The translations under genes were made by a program, and so were the position numbers. From Casuarina equisetifolia (Eukaryota; Streptophyta; Magnoliopsida; Fagales; Casuarinaceae), in contig CM052355.1 in assembly GCA_028551475.1 (NCBI GenBank), positions 13,223,043 to 13,287,042 on the forward strand: DNA of 64,000 nt, given 5' to 3'. Shown one piece after another: positions 50,001 through 62,583 of the stretch (position 1 is its first letter; each line of letters opens with the position of its first letter). The notes below the pieces were generated by a model. That model was not told where the DNA came from, ran no database searches, and worked only from the letters and a program-made list of their open reading frames with translations.

Positions 50001-53000
50001 TTGGCTCTTGCCTAGTGATTCTGAATCATGGCAGTGCACTCAGACTTTGGATATAAGGAGTTCTTCTGAACCCAAAGTTGAGGATGCATTCTTTAATCAA
50101 GTCGTAGCATTGCCCCATGCAGGCCTATTTCTACTTGCAAATGCCAAGAAGAATGCTATATATGCTGTACACCTAGACTATGGACCTAATCCAGCAGCAA
50201 CACGAATGGATTACATTGCTGAATTTACAGTCACAATGCCTATTTTGAGTCTGACTGGAACTAGTGACAATTTAGCAGATGGGGAACATATTGTGCAGGT
50301 CTACTGTGTCCAAACACAAGCCATACAGCAATATGCACTTGACCTGTCTCAGTGCCTTCCACCCCCTCTCGAAAACCTGGAGTCTGAGAAATCAGATTCC
50401 AATGTTTCTCGTACTTTTGATGCTTCTGCCACATCTGAATCATCTATGTTTTCAAGCAGCCCTGAAATTGCCCCTATAGCCAGCCATCCTGCTAGCTTGG
50501 CTTCTTCTGAGGCTACGAACTTGCAGGAAGCTGCTATCTCTGGTGTGGAAACGGTGTCAAGTGATTTGCCTTCTAATAGTAGCATTGGAAATGTTCATTC
50601 TGCATTACCTCCGCTGCCTCGAAGTCCAAGATTGACTCGCAAATTATCTGGATTTAGAAATCCATCAAATAGCTATGAGAATAATCCATCTATTACTGAT
50701 CATATTGGTGACCAGCCACCTCTTGAATATTCATCTGACTGGCAAATGGACTGCGTAAAAGATAACAAGACTGATATGCCTCCATCAGGTGACAATTTGT
50801 GGATGGGTGATAAAAATGCTACACAAAGTGACGTTTCTAATTTGGCCAATTCTCCTAAAATATTCAAACAACCAACACATCTGGTAACTCCATCGGAGTT
50901 ATTGTCTAGAGTTTCTTCAACATCTGAGACTTCTCAAATTAGTCAGGGTGTGAATGTGGTAGAGACAAAGATTCAAGATGTGGTCGTCAACAACAATGCA
51001 GAGAGCATTGAAGTAGAGGATAAAGTTATTGGTGAGGCAGGAACCTGTCAAGACAGTGAATTTGATAATCAGAAGGATTCCCATTTGAAGGTGGCAGAGA
51101 AAAAGGAAAAATCATTCTATTCTCAAGCCTCCGATCTTGGCATTCAGATGGCCAGAGATTGTTGTGTGAGAACTTATAACGCAGAAAGAATATGGGAAAC
51201 TAATGATACTAGTGTTACCAAGACATCTGACGAACCTTCTAACAGTTGTGTTGAAGAAGTTCAAGATATGATGGACAATATGCCTCCAGAGGTTGGTGAA
51301 TCAGAAACTCCTATGCAAGTTTTGCAGTCTCCAGCTGCAGGTATGAAGGGAAAAAGACAGAAGGGGAAAAATTCGCAAGTCTCAGTTCCATCTTCCTCTT
51401 CTTCATGTCTTCTTAACTCCACGGATTTGTCAAATGAACCATCTGGCGATTCAGGCACCCCATCTATGGAAACTGCTTTGCCTCAGTTATCCGCTATGCA
51501 GGAGATGCTTGAGCAGGTGATTGGTTAAAATTTCTATTATGTTTTTATTATTGGGTTGTTATGTTTTGGTGAGTGTAACAATATTGATTGACATCAGTTC
51601 ATAGTTTTGTCTATGGTATAGTCTTTTATCTTTTTTTAGAAGTCTTTTTCTTTTAGCTGACTAATACTAATTCCTGTTTATTAAAAATTTGGGCAACTGG
51701 CATTGGCTAATTAGCTTTGCTATGAAATCAGTCAAATGGAATTTGGAATTTGACCTCCTTCCTTGCTAGTTTCACTTTTGAGTTTGTCTGTTGGCAGAAC
51801 TTATATTTGTTTGTTGGATACCACTGCTTTTCAGAATTTTTCTAGTTCCAACGGCAAATGCCAGATTTCTTCTTTGCTTTCACATAATAGCCCGGAAACC
51901 CATCATATAAATTGTGGATGGATCCTTTGCTTCCACTTCTTGATTTTTATGGCGTCTTGTTGGTTTTCTCCTACTATCAGCTTTGATGTTGTTCCTCATA
52001 TGCTTTGTCATATATGTGCTTTTAGTGCTTCCTTTTGTGTATGAACATTTGTTTCCAACAGTAGTTCTAAGACTTATAACATTAAGTTATATATGCAGAT
52101 AACATAGTAATTTTTACAGAAAGTGTATGGATAAAATCTGTCTTCTTCTGCTTTTTAGACATTCATATTGCCCTAGTCTCCTGTTCTCATATTCCTAACG
52201 TGGTTTAGGCTTTTGCACTAATTATTTTGTTATATTTTACAGGTAATAAGCACCCAAAAAGAAATTCAGAAGCAGATGAGTCTGGTTGTTTCTGCCTCAG
52301 TCAGTAAAGAAGGAAAAAGACAAGAGGGATCGTTGGGCCGGAGCATGGAGAAAGTTGTCAAAGCTAACACTGATGCTTTGTGGGCTCGTTTCCTAGAGGA
52401 AAATGCAAAGCAGGAGAAGTTAGAACAAGACCGTGTGCAGCAGATCACAAACTTGATCACAAATTACGTGAACAAGGACTTGCCAGCCCTGCTCGAGAAG
52501 AATCTGAAGAAGGAAATAGCTTTGGTTGGACCAGCCATAGCCCGTGCAGTTACTCCAGTTGTCGAAAAATCCACATCCTCATCAATTATGGAGTCATTCC
52601 AGGTTCCAATGTCAAATTCTGTCTCGGTTTTAGGGTGCTTTATGTCTGTATCTGAATGTTTAATTCTCTTTTGTTGTCATTTTTTCTATTTTGGAAGAAC
52701 CCACGTTTTGATTGAAACCACTGCCTGAAATGTAGTGACCATTATTAATTGGAGGAAATTGTAGAAATGATACCTTCTCATGGCAGCAGGTCAGGATACT
52801 AATTATTCTTGGATCATAATATAAAAGAAGTCCCTGGTGGAGCATGCTTTATTTGCTTTGATGGCATTCACTAAATTGGTTTATTATACAAGATGGATTT
52901 TCTCCTTCAAATGTTTAATGGGACACCTTATAGTTCTTAATCTGCATTTGCTGTTGCTACACTACTTATTTTTATGCAAATAAATGTGTCTAAGGTTCAT

Positions 53001-56000
53001 TTTGTGTATCTTGCAGAAAGGAGTGGGAGAGAAGGCAGTGAACCAACTAGAAAAACTAGTTACTTCAAAACTTGAAGGTGCGGTAACCAGGCAAATTCAT
53101 GCACAGTTTCAAACTTCTGGAAGGCAAGCTCTCCAGGTAACTGCAACAAACATAGATCAGCAGTATCCATTGCAGTTATCATGAGAACCTTTTCTCTCCC
53201 AATCCTTCTTCCATGCCTCACTTTTCAATAATTAAGGCTATACTTCTGCATATGATCCATTTATGTTTTTCTGTTAATTACCCAGGGTTTCTGGATATTC
53301 ATGTGTCGGAAAACTAGAAACACTGAGTGAGATTTAGGTGATCGTTAAGTTTGAAATCATTTCACTCATGTGTATGGTTCTGAGGTTTTTTGTATGCATG
53401 ATGACATTTCAATAATCCATAAGTTCTACTGAAAACAAAGATATAGCGCATCCTTGATCAATCCAAAACTCTGTACAATTGTCGAAAATGTACAGAGACA
53501 TCCAATTATATGCCATGAGAATTAAATTAAATCTAGGCATATGTTGCTGAGAGGAATTTAAGGATCCACATGACAGTCTAAAAAGTGCGTATCTTGATTG
53601 ACCGCCCATGCCTTGAATCAAACCTTCAAATCCACCCTTTATGAGTTAGCACGTTAAGCCTAGATGAGTTAGCAGAGATTTCATATGTATGATTCAATTC
53701 ATGTATTTCCACTGTGACTGTATCCATGCATCTCCACTATCTTTGAAATGATTAATCAAAGAGGGTGTATAAATGTATTGCTTCTCCCTATTGATTGTGT
53801 ATTCTTGGTTAACTGGCAAAAATCTATTCTCCATCTTTCTTTAGCTTGGTTTTTTCTTGACTAACTGAGATGAACAGTCGTGTAGACATCTTGTGTACGT
53901 ACTGTCTTTGCTTCCTTCTGACGATAATTAGTGGTATATCCTGCAGGATGCATTAAGATCTAGTTTGGAAGCTTCAATTGTTCCAGCATTTGAGATGTCG
54001 TGCAAAGCTATGTTTGCACAAGTTGATGCTACATTGCAGAAAGGGCTGAGTGAAAATACAACTGCTGCTCTGCAGCAGTTTGAATCTAGTCATTCTTCAA
54101 TGACCATTGCTTTAAGGGTATGTGTGGCTTAAATGACAGTTTGATAGGAAGCAGATTTTTCTTTCCTTCTGTACTATTCTGTGTATCTTTTCCCAAACGA
54201 CACTGCTACATTGACGTCATGACATTTTCACTTGTTTCTCTTACAATTGATGGACTAATTAGTTTTACTGTGTGATACATTTATTGGATGTAGAAGAACT
54301 ATTTTGTGTACTAGTTGATGCCTCAATGCACTTAATCTTCATCAGAACTATTTGTTTACAGATCAAATCTGTTGATAAGCATGTGTATGGTTTTTTCAGA
54401 AACTAAAATTGATGATTGTTATAATTTTGCTGCTCGTCATGAAAATGATTCTTCAAAGAAAGTTTAACTAGTCATTTAATAAATATTCTTGGAATTTTTG
54501 AGAAATAAATAAAGGAATAATCTCACAATTGACTATCTGAACGGCATTCTCATTCGCGCTTACTTATGGTTTTCCATATGAACCTTTTTCTTGTCTTTTT
54601 CAGACTTCAGACGTGATAGGTTTTTGTTGATATAATACCAGTCTGCTATTTTAAAAGAAAGTTTGATGGAGATCTCCAGATAAATTCAATCCAGCTTTTA
54701 TTGGAATTCTGTTGCAAACATAAATGACTGATCTGGTTCGTGTATATCTTACTTGTTTCTGTCCCATGTACTGGTCATTTAAGTAGGCTATACGTTATGG
54801 TCAACACTGCATTTGTTTAGTGCTGTAACACATCTCTATGGGTAATTGCAACATTTTTGTGCTCATAGTTAGCTGCCATCTGCAAACAGAAGTAGTATTG
54901 TGAAGTTTTATGTGATCCTACTTGTAAAATTATTCTGATCTCTGATGCTATTTGTAAATCCAAAGGATGCGATTAATTCAGCATCAGCAGTCGCTCAAAC
55001 GTTGAGCAGAGAATGCACTGATGGCCAACATAAGCTATTAGCAATTGCAGCTGCAGGTGCTAACTCCACAGCAGTTAATCCCTTGATGAAACCAATAAGC
55101 AACGGACCATTGACTGTTCTTCATGAGAAGGTCCTTAAGCTTCCTTTTCAGTCCATTATTGTATCTTTTTCATTTTTTCATTGAGTATCCGATGTTTAAA
55201 AGGTCCTGTTGGTGTGTAGGTCGAAGCACCATTGGATCCAACGAAAGAACTATCTAGATTGATAGCTGAACACAAATTTGAGGAAGCATTCACTGGAGCC
55301 CTGCATAGGTGGGATGTCTCAATAGTTTCATGGTTATGTGCTCAGGTACTCTCTCCTCTCAACGTTTCCCCACTTATCATCGCCCTAATCGCTGTTAGAG
55401 ATGCTGCGTGTAGAGCAAAGGGATTAGTTTGGTGGTTTTCTTTCGTCCCTAAAAATAACACCCAGGAAAGTTCAAAGTACAACAACGGTAGAAAATCCCC
55501 CGACAACAGTAATTCATCAAAATACATTTCCAGTAGGACACATCACACTTGGAAATGGGCCAAGAGCTCAGTCCAAGTGAAGGGCCATGGAAAATTCCCA
55601 ACAGTTAAAATATAGATGCCAATTGGAGGAGGATCCTTGTCAGTAGAAAACAATGGTTGCTACTATGGGAGCAAACAAGATGATCTAGTCTAGTTCAACG
55701 AATCTGGACCATAGCTATTTATTGTTTCTGTGTAGTAAAAAGTAGATGCTACCCTTTCTAAGACATCACAAACGAAAGGTGCACTATTGCATTGTGGATC
55801 TAGACACTTGTTATTGAGACCTGTCAAAGCAAAAGCTCAACCACTTGAGAAGGAGAGACAAAAACAAAAGAAGAAAAAGACATAAAATCTAAAAAAACAA
55901 TTGCCATCCTGAATGGGCAGTGATTTTGCCTAAAGCCACTGGTAGTGGACAAGAGATGGTATAATGGGGAAAGGAAGCTGCAGAGCATGAAAGTGGGTAG

Positions 56001-57443
56001 ACCTAGGGAAGGGAGAAACAGATATGAGCGAGAGGAAGTGAAGGAGGAGGTGGCAGGCCGGGAAGGGGGTAGATGTGGGTGAGGGAAGGCTATGTTCAGC
56101 TGTAGAGGGGCCACATTGATGGGGAAAGGGTGGTGGTGGAGGGCAATAGTGCGGAGGAGGTGGAAGGTGTTGGGAGGGGAAGAGGAATAAGTAGGGAGAT
56201 GGATGACATGAGTTGTGGAGTGGTGGGATGTGAGCCAAATACAGGTGGGGGTTGGTGCAGAGGGAAGAAAAGAGAAGCAACAAAGGGTTTAAGCAGGAAG
56301 AAGGACACCGGGGCTGAATACAGGAAGAGAGCAAGGGAAAGGCAAGAATAGAGAGAGAAAAATGGACAGTTTGGAGGCAGCGGTTCCACCTTCTAGGAAA
56401 GGGATGGCAAAGCCTTAAAATTTAAACTGCTCTTCTCTTTGCTAGAGAGAAATTTGGATGGCATGTATCTATTTCATTTGTGAAGATTTCCTCTCTCCTG
56501 GTATGGACGGCATCAGATGGTTGATTTAAGTAATTTGTTTTGTGAAAAATGTTTTCTCAGGTCCTTTGGGATTCACGTATCTTTTAGTTGACTGGTAGTG
56601 ATATTTGCTTAGGTACAAAATAGTGTTCAGCAATGACCAATTTCTTGTAAAATGTATTCTTGAGTGAGGAATTGAGATCAGTGGGAACCGTACACCCCAA
56701 GCTTCTAGTAATCAATTTAGGTTCTATCATGAAGGTGCTTTAGTAATTCTGTTGGGTTGGAAATGTTTGCCTTTACACCTCGTTCAACCATGTCAACCTT
56801 ACTACCAGGACTTCAAGTATTGTTGTCTCTGTGTACCTTCTAGTTTGGGAAAGCAGTGCTAGATGTCTACAATAATAATGCATAATAATTGGAGTCCCGT
56901 AAAACACTTAATTGACTATCAACGGTTTGTACGTGTCTAAATGCTCCAGGAGCCGGGGTGGGTGAGGAACTTGAAATGTTGTCTGTTTCCGTATTAGTCA
57001 TTTTTGTGGGAGAAGTGTTATTCTAGTATATTATTTATGGTTAAAGGGTGGAGTTCTGTTATCTATTCTTTGTTACTTGGTTTGATAAACGGGGGCAAAG
57101 ACAATGCTTATAAATTTTGTTACTCTTCCACCAGATTGATTTACAGAGGATTTTGTCAATGGTGCCACTTCCTCTGAGCCAAGGAGTACTACTGGCTCTT
57201 CTCCAGCAACTGGCTTATGATATTGGCAAAGAAACACCCAGAAAGCTGGCATGGATGACGGACGTGGCTGTTGCCATAAACACAGCAGATCCAACTATTG
57301 CTATGCATGGGCATGCCATCTTTGAGCAGGTATATCAGATTCTTGGTCATCAACGAAACCTACCAACTACCTCTGCTTCAGAAGCAGGCAGTTTCCGCCT
57401 TCTTATGCATGTCATCAACTCAATGTTAATGAGCTGTAAATGA
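47023..57443 (+). CDS. VCS: VARICOSE-like enhancer of mRNA decapping (EDC4)
   Basis: Twelve exons: 47023-47766, 48390-48439, 48518-48671, 48816-49034, 49682-49810, 49951-51516, 52243-52602, 53017-53136, 53947-54117, 54966-55130, 55220-55345 and 57135-57443, giving 1,370 aa. VCS is the scaffold of the plant decapping complex with DCP1 and DCP2 in processing bodies. The N-terminus (1-160) is Pro/Ser/Gln-rich with a glutamine run. A WD40-type propeller follows, with segments such as [20 protein letters not shown] and [17 protein letters not shown] (about 165-430). Exon 6 (433-954) covers the end of the propeller and a long Ser-rich linker. Residues about 955-1370 form the helical C-terminal region ending [10 protein letters not shown], which matches the family end. 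Intron 11 is 1.8 kb and carries a purine-rich block. Confidence 0.95.
48339..48358. repeat. (TC)n microsatellite in VCS intron 1
   Basis: An uninterrupted run of about ten TC units lies 30 bases upstream of the exon 2 acceptor and may serve as part of the polypyrimidine signal. Confidence 0.85.
55850..56390. repeat. Purine-rich block inside VCS intron 11
   Basis: Over about 450 bases the plus strand is dominated by G and A (gggaagg-, gaggagg- and gtggtgg-type motifs), so three overlapping frames stay open on the minus strand. Flanking DNA at about 55,620-55,840 is ordinary. It looks like an inserted low-complexity sequence or element fragment, with no coding signal I trust. Confidence 0.6.
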
Positions 57444-58293
57444 TTCTTCCGATTAGTTATGATAGTCCTGGCGAGATTTGTAAGTGAGTACAACGATTTT
57501 ATGTAGAATTCTAGGGAGGTCCAGTAAAGAAAGTATAGAATTTTATGTAATGATTCGGTATTTTGACGATACATGTGAAATAGATACTTTGTAAATGCCT
57601 AGACCTTTGTTTTGCACCTTCGAAGTATATGACATGAAGAACTGCATATCTTTTATTCCCCTCTTTTAGCCTTCACGAGGAAATGACGTCTCGCTGATCG
57701 GACATAGAGACGGTAAGAGAACTGAGAACTTCGAATGCGAAACTGATGATTAGTCGGAAACGATGAAAAAGCACGCAATCCAGAAGCAGGACCAGCCCCT
57801 CTTCTGGCTACATTTGGCCTTGAAACAGGAAATGAGGTCGCCGGACCTCTGTCTAGACTCTTCTTCCTTCTCCTTCTCAAAATGTCTCGCACGTTAGGAG
57901 ATCTTGGATCTCTCCCCAAGTCTGGTGCTCCCCGTTTGACCAGTGGCGGCCGGTCCATCGGATCGAAATGACTCTGATATTACTTGCATGTGCCATGACA
58001 CTACTTTTCGTTGATCTCAAAATTATTGTAACTTTGATCGCAAGCCATTGCAATCAATTAACCTAATCAATTAGGAAGAACCTTTAAGTTCTGATTTCCA
58101 GGCGGATCATGACACAAATACGGTACGAACGTAGAAGGTGGCACCGATTGGATTGTTGTGGAACATAAAAGCGGAAATGGAGGAGGGACCTGCATCAGTG
58201 TTCCGCTTATCTACGATGCCATAATTCGACACGCAGAATCACGTGCCTCAACGGCACATTGTTTGAATCTTGTAGAAGAACAATACCGGGATC
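57444..58293. other. VCS 3' UTR and spacer before the PPR gene
   Basis: It contains a 101-codon Arg-rich minus-strand frame (57653-57958) with no recognised domain and no visible splice partners. The PPR promoter must lie here; no clear TATA box is seen. Confidence 0.35.
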
Positions 58294-60270
58294 ATGAACA
58301 AGTTGTCCGGTATAGTTTTACATGGCAAACTCTGTAGAGGGATTCTGCGGTTTGGCACATGTTCAACAACTCCAGAGACCTTTTTCGCTTCCGAGATTTC
58401 AGAAGGAGAAGATTGCAATGCTTCTGCTTGTTTTGGCGTCTTCATCAAAGACAAGGACCTTCTACGCGGGAGCCAGAGCCGCAATTCCACTTCAGGACTT
58501 TATGTTCTTGATCTAATTGACCGTGGTTCTTTGAAAGCCGAGCGTACTCTGTACAATAAGTTGCTGAAGAAATGTACCTATTTGGGGAAGATCAAAGAAG
58601 GAAGAGCTGTACACTCCCACATTCTCCGCTCCAAGTTCAGGGATGACCTTGTTATCCATAACACCATTCTTAACATGTATGTACAATGTGGGGCTTTGGG
58701 TGAGGCTCGTAAAATGTTCGATGAATTGCCTTCCAGAGACACGGTCACTTGGACTGCATTGATTGCCGGCTATTCTCAGAACGGTCGCGCCGAGGATGCC
58801 CTTCTTTTATTCCCTCAGATGCTCCGCGGGGGTTTGCAGCCGAATCAGTTCACCTTGTCTAGCCTGTTGAAGGCTGCTGGGGCTGGGCCCAACGGTCGGC
58901 CAGGCCAGCAAGTTCATGCCTTCTCTTTTAAGTGCGGTTATGATTCTAATGTGTATGTCGGGAGTGCCCTTGTTGATATGTATGCTAGGTTCGATCATAT
59001 GGATGATGCGCAGTTAATATTTGACGGGTTGGTAGCGAAGAACGAGGTGTCTTGGAATGCTTTGATTGCTGGGCATGCGAGGAAGGGACAAGCGGAGCAT
59101 GCTCTAAGTCTGTTTCGGACGATGCAGAGGGAAGATTTTAAAGCCACTCATTTCACCTATTCTAGTGTTTTTAGTGCTTGTGCAAGCAGTGGGTCTCTTG
59201 AGCAAGGCAAATGGGCTCATGCACATATGACAAAATCGGGGGTTCAGCTTGTTGCTTTTGTGGGAAACACTCTTCTTGACATGTATGCGAAATCAGGTAG
59301 CATTGAGGATGCGAAAAAGGTTTTTGATAGATTGGTGAAACGAGATGTGGTTTCTTGGAATTCAATACTTAAGGGATATTCTCAACATGGGCTCGGCAAG
59401 GAAACTGTAAAACAATTTGAAGGAATGCGGAGGACTGGAATCAAACCAAATGATGTGACCTTCCTTTGTGTTCTTTCTGCTTGTAGTCATGCTGGACTTT
59501 TGGAAGAGGGGCAGCATTACTTTGAATTGATGAAGAAGAAATACATGATAGAACCTCATGTTGCACATTATGTCACAATTGTTGACCTCCTTGGTCGAGC
59601 GGGTCTTCTTGAGGCGGCCTTAAAGTTCATAAGAGAATTGCCCATTGAACCCACTGCAGCAGCCTGGAAAGCATTGCTTGGTGCTTGTAGGATGCATAAG
59701 AATATGGAATTAGGAACTTATGCTGCAGAACGTGTTTTTGAGCTTGACCCGTATGATTCAGGGCCCCACGTATTGCTTTCTAATATCTATGCCTCTGCTA
59801 GAAGATGGGATGATGTCTCTAAAGTAAGAAAGATGATGAAAGAGAGCGGAGTGAAGAAGCAACCTGCCTGTAGTTGGGTGGAGATAGAGAATACAGTCCA
59901 CATGTTCATGGCAAGCGATGATGCCCACCAGCAGAGAGGGGAGATCCACAGGAAATGGGAGGAGATCAGTGTGAAGATCAAGGAGATGGGTTACGTCCCA
60001 GACACAAGTCATGTGCTTTTGTTTCTGGATGAGCACGAGAGGGAATTAAAATTACAGTACCATAGTGAGAAGCTTGCTTTGGCATTTGCACTTCTTAAGA
60101 CACCGCCCGGTTCTACCGTAAGAATCAAGAAGAACATCCGAGTATGTGGTGACTGCCATTCTGCAATCAAGTTTGCGTCAAAGTTGGTGGACAGAGAAAT
60201 CATTGTGAGGGACACTAATAGGTTCCATCATTTCCGTGATGGTTCATGCTCTTGTGGGGACTACTGGTAG
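58294..60270 (+). CDS. PLS-type pentatricopeptide repeat protein with E and DYW domains
   Basis: Intronless, 658 aa. From memory it resembles Arabidopsis At3g24000 along its length. Residues 1-75 are weakly conserved and may hold an organellar targeting peptide. PLS repeats run from about 85 to 470 (for example WNALIAGHARKG, NTLLDMYAKSGSIEDAKKVFD, WNSILKGYSQHG). The E/E+ region contains the conserved SGVKKQPACSWVEIEN. The C-terminal DYW deaminase has HSE at 590-592, CGDC at 618-621 and ends CSCGDYW at the last residues, so the zinc and catalytic residues are present. DYW proteins perform C-to-U editing of mitochondrial or plastid transcripts; the target site cannot be read from the sequence. 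Confidence 0.96.
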   Translation: MNKLSGIVLHGKLCRGILRFGTCSTTPETFFASEISEGEDCNASACFGVFIKDKDLLRGSQSRNSTSGLYVLDLIDRGSLKAERTLYNKLLKKCTYLGKIKEGRAVHSHILRSKFRDDLVIHNTILNMYVQCGALGEARKMFDELPSRDTVTWTALIAGYSQNGRAEDALLLFPQMLRGGLQPNQFTLSSLLKAAGAGPNGRPGQQVHAFSFKCGYDSNVYVGSALVDMYARFDHMDDAQLIFDGLVAKNEVSWNALIAGHARKGQAEHALSLFRTMQREDFKATHFTYSSVFSACASSGSLEQGKWAHAHMTKSGVQLVAFVGNTLLDMYAKSGSIEDAKKVFDRLVKRDVVSWNSILKGYSQHGLGKETVKQFEGMRRTGIKPNDVTFLCVLSACSHAGLLEEGQHYFELMKKKYMIEPHVAHYVTIVDLLGRAGLLEAALKFIRELPIEPTAAAWKALLGACRMHKNMELGTYAAERVFELDPYDSGPHVLLSNIYASARRWDDVSKVRKMMKESGVKKQPACSWVEIENTVHMFMASDDAHQQRGEIHRKWEEISVKIKEMGYVPDTSHVLLFLDEHERELKLQYHSEKLALAFALLKTPPGSTVRIKKNIRVCGDCHSAIKFASKLVDREIIVRDTNRFHHFRDGSCSCGDYW

Positions 60271-62583
60271 TGCTTACTACTTGAACCTACAAATACGCAG
60301 AAGTCTGGTTTTTAGAAGGATGAAAATTCACTGTCTTCCAGCTCTGTGAGGTTCAACCTGGAATGGCAACGATGTTGACGCAGGCCTCCTCGTTTTGCGA
60401 TGAGACAATGTTCAGAATTCGACTTGGAACAGTGATTAGGCCTTTGCATGTATGTTTCGTGATGGCCGAGGGAGGTCCTTTGAGAAGAATCTTCTAGTGG
60501 GCATGGCTTCTGCGTGCTCGTAAACCCATATGTGATGTGGCTTATGAGCGGGAACTGGCGAGCCGGGAGGCCAAGTGCCATCAATGGCAGGGATCGATTA
60601 TTCCTTATCCAAAATCTGCTATCAATTTCTGTCGTGACTTTATAAAGCTTTTGTGTATGCTCACTGTTCCAGAGCGGAAGCCCAGGAAGATCATCTCAAG
60701 GTTATCTTTCTAGATTAAACCGAAGGATTTTTTGCATCAGAAAAATTAGAATCTTCTTTTGGGCAGTATTGTGCAGAAATTCCCATATTTTCCTCTTTAA
60801 GAGGAGCTTGTGAAGACAGAGCTGAGGACAATGCAAACCATACAGAAAGCACGTCAACAATGATTAGAACGAAGCATGCCTGAAAGTTTGCGATGAAACG
60901 ACCAGACTGTGGCTTGCTCTTCCAAATGAAGGTTTGAAATCCTGCATGCACATGAAAAATTACAGAAGTGAGACATCTAAATGGTATGCCCGTTCTTACG
61001 GGAAAAAGTCTTCGTGTAAAGATCTCCTTCATTAAAAAGGAAAAGGAAAAGAAAATAGAACAGCATCTTAGAGAATTGTTGTGTCAGCTGTTTGTAACTT
61101 GTATATATATGTATATATATATATATATTTAACGGGTATCGAATCTAGAATCAAAAGATTCTAGATAATATTTGTTTCCAATTGAGCTAAGTGTTTATGT
61201 CAAATCTGGGATCAAAAAATTTCAAGCAAGATTTGCTCTCAGTTGAAACAAGTGTTTGTCGACTTTGTAACTTGTACGTATAAACTTTATTATTGTGTTA
61301 GTTTTAGATAATGAAAACCAAGGTGACGAATCCTTATTGTCCCACGTACCTTGTGTATTCGGAGATGACATGGTGAGTCATTAGTTGCCAGCAAATTGAT
61401 GTGGCAGAAGGAGAGAGAGAATGGTTAGTTGGTGGACGTGTATGAGTGGGGGAGAGTGGCAAAGAAGGGGCAAGTCTAAGGAGGAGAAAAAGAGTTGGAC
61501 GAAAAAGATGGTGTCGCCAATGCCTGGTGGTCTTCGGAAGCTAAAAATAGAAGAGAGGAAAAGAACGCAAAAGAAGGAACCAACGCAACCATCTGTTTCA
61601 TCTCATTCTTGCCGGAGAGATGGCTAAAAAGCGTGAAGGAAGAGTGTGTATGTGTGTGTGTGTATGCGTGTTATCTGGTTGTGGACGGTTTTAGCTTAAA
61701 TTCGCGTAGCGTGTGAGCAAGGCACCCTTCTTTCGCATACGTTACCAACAACAACAGTTCCAGATATACGATACTGCCTCAAACCTCAAACCTCAAACCC
61801 CACCTTCGGCCTCGTCAGTTCGTCAGGTAACCAACTTTCCTATACCCTACAAATCATCTTGATCGCCATAAATTTTGATCTTCTTTTGACATCAAATCTG
61901 TCATGTCCGTCGGAGATCCTCTTTCTCTCAGTCGGAGATCTTCTTCCTGTGGTTGGTTCTCGGGGGATTGGGTTGAGTTGTTCTGTTGCATGTTTTGTTG
62001 CTTCGCCTCCTGTAAGGTTCTCTTGCATATTCATTCGGGGTCATCGATGCATGCGTCGTTGCGTTTAAAACGTAGGGCACCGGTTGTTTTCTTTGAAAGT
62101 TAAATATTGGGGATTGTGTATGTAGGCGCATCTCCGTCCGAATCTCATGCCAGGTTCTCATTTTGTCTTTACACGACACTATATTACAATCTGATGGATG
62201 GAGCTATAGTCTGTACTAAGATTCTTTGATATCTAGCCAGCTTTCCTTGATTTCACGGGGTTTGTATTGTATTGTATTGTATTGTATTGTATTGTATTGT
62301 GTATTGTATTGTATTGTATTGTTGTATTGTGTTGTATTGTATTGTATTGTATGTCCACGGCCATATTTATCTTCTTTGTCTGGGGTTACGGATGACAGAT
62401 TCTAATCCCCAGGTGGTAAAACGAAACATTTCTTGAAAACAAACGGGCAGCAGAACAGATAATCTACGCAGCTTTCGTATGCTATATGAACAATTGTATG
62501 CTGTAGATTTCTTCCCTTCCTCCCTTCCTCACCTCACCTCACCTTTCTCTGCATATCTCTTTGACAGAAAGGCTGAGTCATAA
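60271..62583. other. Spacer with tandem-repeat relic and microsatellites
   Basis: It holds the PPR 3' UTR, an unassigned 105-codon minus-strand frame at 60715-61032 with one hydrophobic stretch, an (AT)n run at about 61101-61130, a degenerate roughly 60-bp duplication at about 61,140-61,260 bounded by two copies of TTTGTAACTTGTA (61091-61103 and 61264-61276), a TG-rich run at about 61,648-61,670, and an ATTGT microsatellite at 62262-62352. Part of 61,740-62,583 is probably the 5' leader, perhaps with an intron, of the downstream gene. Confidence 0.5.
62262..62352. repeat. (ATTGT)n pentanucleotide microsatellite
   Basis: About 18 units of ATTGT with a few interrupted or shortened units, located 232-322 bases upstream of the start codon at 62584. 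Confidence 0.95.

Noticed and set aside
55824..56389. Three overlapping minus-strand frames of about 96-134 codons in VCS intron 11
   Set aside because: They are open because of purine bias on the plus strand. The products are Pro/Ser/Phe-rich low complexity with no domain.
60715..61032. 105-codon minus frame with one hydrophobic segment downstream of the PPR gene
   Set aside because: It could be an exon (an acceptor-like CATGCAG lies inside), but joining it to the upstream ATG piece breaks the frame. No family recognised.
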